Shown one piece after another: positions 22,277-27,824 of a stretch of 27,824 bases of DNA (positions are counted from its first letter, which is position 1; each line of letters begins with the position of its first letter). The stretch comes from Candidatus Epulonipiscium sp. GTDB taxonomy: Bacteria > Bacillota_A > Clostridia > Lachnospirales > Cellulosilyticaceae. Both the position numbers and the translations under genes were made by a program. The stretch spans positions 1 through 27,824 of the forward strand of contig DUUM01000021.1 in assembly GCA_012841565.1 (NCBI GenBank), read 5' to 3'. Below the pieces are notes generated by a model. It had not been told where the DNA came from. It did not search any database and worked only from the letters and a program-made list of their open reading frames with translations.

Positions 22277-24454
22277 ATGTCAAAAATAGTAGTACTAGCT
22301 GAAAAGCCTTCAGTGGGAAGAGATATAGCAAGAGTATTAAACTGCAACAAAAAGGGCAATGGATTTATAGAAGGAGATAAATATATTGTAACATGGGCAT
22401 TAGGTCATTTGGTGACACTAGCAGACCCAGAATGCTATGGAGATAAATATAAGACGTGGAACATAGAAGACCTGCCAATTATTCCTGGGCAGATGAAAAC
22501 TGATGTCATACAACAAAGTAGTAGACAATATAACGCAGTCAAAACCCAACTCCTTAGAAAAGATGTCAGTGAAATCATTATTGCCACAGATGCGGGACGT
22601 GAAGGAGAACTCGTGGCAAGATGGATTATAGAAAAAGCAAAAGTTAAAAAGCCTATGAAGCGTCTTTGGATTTCTTCAGTGACAGATAAGGCTATTAAAG
22701 AAGGGTTTTCAAAATTACGTCCTGCCAAAGAATTTGAAAACTTATACGCCTCAGCAGTTGCAAGATCTGAAGCAGACTGGGTTGTAGGTATTAATGCAAC
22801 AAGAGCATTAACGTGCAAACATAACGCTCAACTATCATGTGGCCGGGTTCAAACACCTACAGTGGCTATGATTGCCCAGAAAGAAGAAGAAATTAGAAAG
22901 TTTAAATCAAAAGAGTTTTATGGTATTACAGCCATAGCAGGAAATATAAAACTTACATGGCAAGATAAACAAACGAAAGATATAAAAACCTTTAACCAAG
23001 ATTATTGTGATGGGCTTGTAAAATCCTTAGGGTCAAAACAAGCAAAGGTTATAGACGTAGAAAAATCTTTAAAGAAAACCTATGCACCAAGACTTTATGA
23101 TTTAACAGAACTTCAAAGAGACGCTAATAAGATGTTTAATTTTTCTGCAAAAGATACATTATCTATTATGCAGACACTTTATGAACGTCATAAAGTCCTA
23201 ACTTATCCAAGAACGGATGCAAGATATATTTCCACAGATATTATTGAAACACTAGGAGAGAGAGTAAGGGCATGCCAAATAGGGCCTTATGCTAAACTGG
23301 CTAGTAAGATACTAAGAGCACCTATTAAAGGGAATAACAGATTTGTAGATAATGCTAAAGTATCTGACCACCATGCTATTATTCCAACAGAAGAATCACC
23401 TGATTTTAGATCTTTTAATGATCGTGAACGAAAGATATATGATTTAGTTGTTAAAAGATTCTTATCCGTATTATATCCAGCCTTCGAATATGAGCAAACA
23501 ACCATTAAAGCAGATATAGGTGGTGAAATATTTGTTGCAAGAGGAAAAAGAGTTATTGCCCAAGGTTGGAAAGAAGTATATGAAAATAAATATGCCGACG
23601 ATGAAGAGACAATAGAGGAGCAAAGCCTTCCAGTTGTTACTAAAGGGGATGTGTTAACTGTATCTCATATTACTAAAACAACCGGGAAAACAAGTCCACC
23701 GGCACCCTTTAATGAAGCAACCCTTTTATCAGCTATGGAAAATCCAACAAAATATATGGATAGCCAAGATAAAGAGTTAATTAAAACTATAGGGGAAACA
23801 GGTGGTCTTGGAACTGTAGCTACTCGTGCAGACATAATAGAAAAATTATTTAATTCCTTTTTGCTTGAAAAAAGAGGTAAGGATATTTGGGTTACATCTA
23901 AAGGCAAGCAGTTACTTGAACTGGTTCCAGAAGGACTTAAGTCCCCTACCCTTACGGGAGAGTGGGAGCAAAAGCTTAGTGCAATTGCTAAAGGAACATT
24001 AAAGAAAGATGTTTTTGTTCGTGAAATGGAGAATTATGCAAGAGAAGCAGTGAAAGAAATTAAAGACAGCACTGATAAATTTAAGCATGATAACATGACC
24101 ACAACAAGATGTCCAGACTGTAATAAATTTATGCTTTCGGTAAATGGTAAAAGAGGAAAGATGCTCGTATGCCAGGATAGGGAATGTGGAAGCAGGAAGA
24201 TGATTTCTAAGACAACAAATTCGAGGTGTCCAAATTGTCGTAAAAAGTTAGAACTACGTGGTGAAGGGGAAGGGCAAATATTTGTATGCGTTTGTGGCCA
24301 TAGAGAAAAGCTATCATCCTTTAACCAACGTAAGCAAAAAGAAGGTAATAGACTCTCGAAAACAGAAGTATCTAAATATATGGGGAATCAAAAGAAAAAA
24401 GAGGAAGGGTTTGGATCTGCGTTTGATGATGCCTTCTCAAATCTTAAGTTCTAA
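22277..24454 (+). CDS. topB: DNA topoisomerase III (type IA)
   Basis: Breaks and rejoins one DNA strand, decatenating replication and recombination intermediates. The Toprim domain opens with LAEKPS (7-12) and includes DAGREGE (105-111), the metal-binding acidic motif. The catalytic Tyr310 lies in LTYPRTDARY. The 725-residue length and the C-terminal Cys pairs (CPDCNKF, CQDRECG, CPNCRKK, CVCGH) forming zinc ribbons match Gram-positive TopB. AAAGGA is eight bases upstream of the ATG. recQ follows 36 bases after the stop, matching the well-known RecQ-topoisomerase III partnership. Confidence 0.95.
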   Translation: MSKIVVLAEKPSVGRDIARVLNCNKKGNGFIEGDKYIVTWALGHLVTLADPECYGDKYKTWNIEDLPIIPGQMKTDVIQQSSRQYNAVKTQLLRKDVSEIIIATDAGREGELVARWIIEKAKVKKPMKRLWISSVTDKAIKEGFSKLRPAKEFENLYASAVARSEADWVVGINATRALTCKHNAQLSCGRVQTPTVAMIAQKEEEIRKFKSKEFYGITAIAGNIKLTWQDKQTKDIKTFNQDYCDGLVKSLGSKQAKVIDVEKSLKKTYAPRLYDLTELQRDANKMFNFSAKDTLSIMQTLYERHKVLTYPRTDARYISTDIIETLGERVRACQIGPYAKLASKILRAPIKGNNRFVDNAKVSDHHAIIPTEESPDFRSFNDRERKIYDLVVKRFLSVLYPAFEYEQTTIKADIGGEIFVARGKRVIAQGWKEVYENKYADDEETIEEQSLPVVTKGDVLTVSHITKTTGKTSPPAPFNEATLLSAMENPTKYMDSQDKELIKTIGETGGLGTVATRADIIEKLFNSFLLEKRGKDIWVTSKGKQLLELVPEGLKSPTLTGEWEQKLSAIAKGTLKKDVFVREMENYAREAVKEIKDSTDKFKHDNMTTTRCPDCNKFMLSVNGKRGKMLVCQDRECGSRKMISKTTNSRCPNCRKKLELRGEGEGQIFVCVCGHREKLSSFNQRKQKEGNRLSKTEVSKYMGNQKKKEEGFGSAFDDAFSNLKF

Positions 24455-24490
24455 ATAGTTAGAGGTAGAGTGGACAAAGGAGAATTATTA

Positions 24491-26629
24491 ATGCAAAAAC
24501 AAAGAGAATTATTAAAGCAGTATTTTGGCTATGATAACTTTAGGGATGATCAAGAAGCACCTATACAAAGCATTCAAAACGGGCAAGATACGGTGACAAT
24601 AATGCCGACGGGTGGGGGAAAATCTATATGTTTTCAAATTCCAGCGTTAATGGCAGATGGTATTTCCATGGTAATATCCCCTTTAATTTCACTTATGAAA
24701 GATCAAGTAGATGCACTTAACAATGTAGGTATTGCCGCAACCTATATTAATAGCTCATTATCTCATAAGGAAACGCAGGAAAGATTATGGGACATGCAAC
24801 AAGGCAATACCAAGCTAATTTATGTAGCCCCAGAAAGACTAGACTCGGAGGACTTTCAGCAAGCATTAGCCCAGTGTCATGTGAGTCATTTTATTATAGA
24901 TGAGGCCCATTGCGTATCACAATGGGGACACGATTTTAGGCCTAGTTATCAAAGGATCCCATCTTTTATTAAGTGGTTACCCAGAAGACCTATTGTATCC
25001 GCCTTTACAGCAACAGCCACAGATATTGTTCGTGAAGATATAATCAGGTTATTAGAACTTCAAGACCCTAATGTCTATGTAAGCAGCTTTAACCGCCCTA
25101 ACTTGAGCCTTAATGTATTAAGAGGAGAGAATCGAAATGACTTTATCCAAAAGTATGTGATGACTCGTCCCAATGAGTCAGGAATTATCTATACTTCAAC
25201 CAGGAGAGAAGCGGAAAGCATATATGAACTTCTTTTAAAGCAAAATCATTCTGTCGGCTTATACCATGCAGGTTTAAGTGAGATAGAAAGAAGTCAGACC
25301 CAAGAAGATTTTGCTTATGATAAGATTCATATTATGATTGCTACCAATGCTTTTGGCATGGGAATTGACAAATCAAATATACGTTACGTTATGCACTATA
25401 ACCTCCCCAAAAATATTGAAGCTTACTATCAAGAGATAGGAAGAGCCGGGCGAGATGGAGAGCCAAGTGAGTGTTATTTGTTTTTTAGTGCTAATGATAT
25501 ACAAACACAACGGTATTTCATAGAAAATAAGGATGTAGAGGATGATCGAAGGGAAGCTGAGTATGACAGCCTAGCAAAGCTCGTAGATTATTGCTATATT
25601 AATACATGCCTTAGAAAATATGTACTAGAATATTTTGGTGAAGAAAATGTACCAGAAGAATGTGGCAATTGTAGTAGCTGCAATGACCAAGGTGAATTAG
25701 TGGAGATGACAGTAGAAGCCCAAAAAATATTATCCTGTGTTGTGCGTATGAAAGAAAGATTTGGCGTTAAACTGGTTGCAGAAGTACTGAGTGGTTCTAA
25801 CAATCAAAGGGTAAGACAGTTTAATTTTAATAAGCTCTCTACCCATGGCATTATGGGAACTCAAACTATTAAAGAAATTACAGATACCATTAATAAACTC
25901 ATAGCAGATCAGTATTTGCAAGTAACAAGGGATGGCTATCCAGTTGTAAAGTTAGCGCCCAAAGCCGTGGGTGTCTTGAAAAACGAAGAAAAGGTATATA
26001 TGAAGGTTAATAAAGTACAAAACGTGGCAAGTGTGCATTATGATACGACATTATTTGAGAAGCTACGAAGCCTTCGTTTAGAACAGGCACAAAAAGAACA
26101 TGTACCACCCTATATTATTTTTGAAGATACAGCTTTAATCGATATGAGTAAATATATGCCAATAACATCTGAACATTTTTTAATGATGAAAGGTGTTGGA
26201 ACCAAGCGATATGAAAAATATGGGGAAAGATTTCTAAATGTTATTCAGGAATATGTAGAAGAACAACAAATTATACCGAAAGCTCCGGTGGTAGATAAAA
26301 AAGGAAGTAGTAAGGGAAGAGGAACTAAAAAGACTCATCTTATAACATATGATCTGTATTACGGAGAAGGCAAGTCTATTAAAGAAATAGCAATAGAACG
26401 GGAACTACAAGTTCAGACAATACAAGGACATTTGTTAATATGCAAAACTAAAGAAGACATGGCAGTAGATCTAGATGAATTTATAGAAAAGGAATTTGAA
26501 GAACAGATTATAGAAACCGTAAAGGAAATGGGATTGGGTTCATTGAAAGCAATTAAAGAACAATTACCAAAGGATGTAACCTATTTCATGATTCGTGCAG
26601 TGTTATGCAAGCATGATATAACCGCATGA
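24491..26629 (+). CDS. recQ: ATP-dependent DNA helicase RecQ
   Basis: A 3'-5' superfamily 2 helicase for recombination and fork repair. Walker A is MPTGGGKS (38-45), the DEAH box is at 137-140, and the aromatic loop is SQWGHDFR. Motif VI is EIGRAGRDGEP. A zinc module with CGNCSSC follows, then an RQC winged helix and an HRDC domain (about 520-590). A C-terminal helix-turn-helix like that seen in many Firmicute RecQ proteins (about 615-680) ends it. The length of 712 residues fits that longer type. ATG 24491 is preferred over GTG 24470 because AAAGGAG is eight bases ahead. It is likely co-transcribed with topB. Confidence 0.95.
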   Translation: MQKQRELLKQYFGYDNFRDDQEAPIQSIQNGQDTVTIMPTGGGKSICFQIPALMADGISMVISPLISLMKDQVDALNNVGIAATYINSSLSHKETQERLWDMQQGNTKLIYVAPERLDSEDFQQALAQCHVSHFIIDEAHCVSQWGHDFRPSYQRIPSFIKWLPRRPIVSAFTATATDIVREDIIRLLELQDPNVYVSSFNRPNLSLNVLRGENRNDFIQKYVMTRPNESGIIYTSTRREAESIYELLLKQNHSVGLYHAGLSEIERSQTQEDFAYDKIHIMIATNAFGMGIDKSNIRYVMHYNLPKNIEAYYQEIGRAGRDGEPSECYLFFSANDIQTQRYFIENKDVEDDRREAEYDSLAKLVDYCYINTCLRKYVLEYFGEENVPEECGNCSSCNDQGELVEMTVEAQKILSCVVRMKERFGVKLVAEVLSGSNNQRVRQFNFNKLSTHGIMGTQTIKEITDTINKLIADQYLQVTRDGYPVVKLAPKAVGVLKNEEKVYMKVNKVQNVASVHYDTTLFEKLRSLRLEQAQKEHVPPYIIFEDTALIDMSKYMPITSEHFLMMKGVGTKRYEKYGERFLNVIQEYVEEQQIIPKAPVVDKKGSSKGRGTKKTHLITYDLYYGEGKSIKEIAIERELQVQTIQGHLLICKTKEDMAVDLDEFIEKEFEEQIIETVKEMGLGSLKAIKEQLPKDVTYFMIRAVLCKHDITA

Positions 26630-26635
26630 GGTATC

Positions 26636-26656
26636 AAGGGTTAAAAATTAGCCCTT
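26636..26656 (+). terminator. Weak hairpin after recQ
   Basis: AAGGGTTAA and TTAGCCCTT form a 9-base stem with one wobble around AAA. It lies seven bases after the recQ stop, but no T run follows, so its role as a terminator is doubtful. Confidence 0.4.
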
Positions 26657-26668
26657 ACAAGCAAAACC

Positions 26669-26696
26669 TTGACAAAAAGCACAAATAGTTTACAAT
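26669..26696 (+). promoter_or_regulatory. Sigma-A promoter of rplY
   Basis: A perfect TTGACA (26669-26674) is 16 bases from TACAAT (26691-26696), five of six. The leader is about 45 bases. B. subtilis ctc uses a sigma-B promoter; nothing like that is seen here. Confidence 0.7.
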
Positions 26697-26746
26697 ATAC
26701 TTAGTACAATAAAAATTGAGAACAATAATGTTTTGGAGGGATAGAA

Positions 26747-27355
26747 TTGGCTATAGCAACACTAACCGCGATTGAGCGTAACGATGCAGCAAAGAAATTA
26801 AGAAGAGAAGGATTTACACCAGGCGTAATATACGGATTTGGACATGAAGAAGGAAGACCAGTTCAATTTAAGGCATCAACACTTTTAGCAACTATCAAAA
26901 AAAATGGTACAAATGCAAGAGTTAATGTTGAAGTTGACGGAAAAGGCGAATACGGTGCTATTAAGGAAGTTCAACTTCACCCAGTAACAAACCAAATTAG
27001 ACACATTGATATTCAAGTGTTTAGTAAAGAAGACATTGTAAAATTAACAGTGCCTATTCACTATACTGGTGCAGATGAGTTAAGAGTTAAGAGATTTGTA
27101 GTGGGAACACTTATGAATGAAATTGAGATTACAGGACCTGCTATGAACATACCACAATCTCTAGCAATCGATCTTTCAGAGAAATCAGCTGGAGATGTAA
27201 TTACTGTAGCAGACTTAGGTATTAATGAAGACCTTAAGATATCTGGAGAAATGACAGATACTTTAGTAACGATTACAGAAGCAGTTGCAGAGCCAGACGC
27301 AGAAACAGACGAAGCAGAAGCAGTAGTAACTGAGGAAAAAACAGAAGAAGCATAA
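26747..27355 (+). CDS. rplY: Ribosomal protein bL25 (Ctc/TL5 form)
   Basis: Binds 5S rRNA in the large ribosomal subunit. The 202-residue length is that of the two-domain CTC form rather than the short E. coli L25. The N-terminal 5S-binding domain (about 1-92) contains AAKKLRREGFTPGVIYG and QLHPVTNQIRHIDIQVF. The C-terminal TL5 domain (about 93-180) follows, then an Ala/Glu-rich acidic tail (about 181-202). The start is TTG 26747, preceded by TTGGAGGG six bases away; no ATG or GTG fits the conserved N-terminus. It is transcribed alone from a strong promoter, next to a probable rRNA operon. Confidence 0.93.
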   Translation: MAIATLTAIERNDAAKKLRREGFTPGVIYGFGHEEGRPVQFKASTLLATIKKNGTNARVNVEVDGKGEYGAIKEVQLHPVTNQIRHIDIQVFSKEDIVKLTVPIHYTGADELRVKRFVVGTLMNEIEITGPAMNIPQSLAIDLSEKSAGDVITVADLGINEDLKISGEMTDTLVTITEAVAEPDAETDEAEAVVTEEKTEEA

Positions 27356-27393
27356 ATATCAAATTAATTTGATACCATAATGCAAAATTAAGG

Positions 27394-27441
27394 AGTCATG
27401 ATTTAGGCACAAATACTGTGGCCGAGGTTATGGCTTTTTTT
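27394..27441 (+). terminator. Rho-independent terminator after rplY
   Basis: AGTCATGATTTAGGC (27394-27408) can pair with GCCGAGGTTATGGCT (27421-27435) through many G-T wobbles, and seven T follow. A separate 18-base perfect palindrome (27357-27374) lies just after the stop codon without a T run. Confidence 0.65.
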
Positions 27442-27530
27442 ATTGCCTAACATGGGTAGTATTTAATGGTATGTGGCAGGATAAAAACAACATTACAAAT
27501 AGATAAAAAGTAATTAGTTTTAAAAAAGGG

Positions 27531-27559
27531 TTGACAGGGGCAGGGTGATAGTATAGTAT
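27531..27559 (+). promoter_or_regulatory. rRNA-type promoter P1
   Basis: A perfect TTGACA (27531-27536) with an A/T-rich upstream stretch is followed by TAGTAT at 17 bases (27554-27559), or TATAGT at 15. It is the first of two tandem promoters leading off the right edge. Bases 27442-27530 show nothing else recognised. Confidence 0.6.
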
Positions 27560-27632
27560 TTAACCTTGTCGTCACACAAATGAGTCAACCTCATAAGGAC
27601 AAATTTTCAAATGCGAAGATTAATAAAATGAG

Positions 27633-27662
27633 TTGACAAGCAGTATTGAAGTGTGATATACT
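27633..27662 (+). promoter_or_regulatory. rRNA-type promoter P2
   Basis: A perfect TTGACA (27633-27638) is followed after 18 bases by TATACT (27657-27662) with TG in the extended -10 position. It lies about 100 bases after P1, as in Gram-positive rRNA operons. Confidence 0.7.
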
Positions 27663-27824
27663 AATTAAGTACTTGTTTCGCAAGAAGCAAATACAATTTT
27701 GAACTTTGAAAACAAAATAGCAACAGCAAGAATTCGGTCTGTCAACTTAAGCTTTGGGGCTTTAATGAGACGACCAACACATGAAATCAATTCTTAAAAG
27801 AAACAAACTTGAGAGAGCAATCAA
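27663..27824 (+). other. Probable rRNA operon leader (partial)
   Basis: No gene is present. An 11-base hairpin with a GCAA tetraloop lies at 27669-27694. A boxA-like GAACTTTGAAAAC (27701-27713) follows, as in antiterminated Firmicute rRNA leaders. A nested hairpin lies at 27736-27775 (GGTC/GACC, TTAAGC/GCTTTAA) with an outer AAGAATT/AATTCTT stem (27728-27795). The mature rRNA would start beyond the window; the 16S itself is not seen. Confidence 0.6.

Noticed and set aside
27701..27824. Start of 16S rRNA inside the window
   Set aside because: The AGTTTGATCCTGGCTCAG start is not present; only leader-like sequence is seen.

Overview
The window is AT-rich, gene-dense bacterial chromosome from a spore-forming Firmicute. 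The best guess is an anaerobic member of the Clostridia, probably Lachnospirales-like. The reasons are the Bacillus-type order of housekeeping genes, spmA/spmB, sporulation-type promoters, an AbrB-type regulator, strong GGAGG ribosome sites with some GTG and TTG starts, and a DUF3881-type gene. The genus is inference. No CRISPR array, prophage or intact insertion sequence was seen.

Layout. (1) 1-520: the 3' end of a tRNA, then Thr, Tyr, fMet, Phe and Lys tRNAs, closed by a terminator. (2) 568-6709: a PLP decarboxylase, tmk, yaaR, holB, ricT(yaaT), trmN6(yabB) and rsmI(yabC). This matches the Bacillus subtilis yaaO-to-yabC order but lacks yaaQ, yabA and yazA. (3) 6736-6996: abrB, here on the minus strand. 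(4) 7204-10705: a sporulation-flavoured block with spmA, spmB, a MORN-repeat protein, and three small unrecognised genes, two of them very cysteine-rich. Two near-identical copies of a mother-cell-sigma-like promoter precede the first and third of these. (5) pckA (minus) and metG (plus) diverge from a shared intergenic region. (6) 14650-14805: a GC-richer non-coding block with a large hairpin and three 13-base repeats. (7) 14842-19734: a Dabb protein, a patatin-like lipase, a membrane-anchored polysaccharide deacetylase, degV (minus), a DUF3881-like protein and a YhcH/YjgK/YiaL protein. (8) tRNA-Arg(CCT), a DUF4349-like lipoprotein and a class V aminotransferase. (9) topB and recQ, 36 bases apart. 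(10) rplY/ctc, then tandem promoters and a structured leader that look like the start of an rRNA operon just beyond the right edge.

How the genes fit together. The left block mixes nucleotide supply (tmk), replication (holB), rRNA and tRNA methylation (rsmI, trmN6) and a developmental RNA-processing factor (ricT). The middle block looks devoted to the spore. TopB and RecQ form a classic pair for resolving recombination intermediates. The most novel material is the cysteine-rich spore-type cluster with its twin promoters (9246-10705) and the GC-rich repeat block after metG (14650-14805). No new defence or mobile system is convincingly present.
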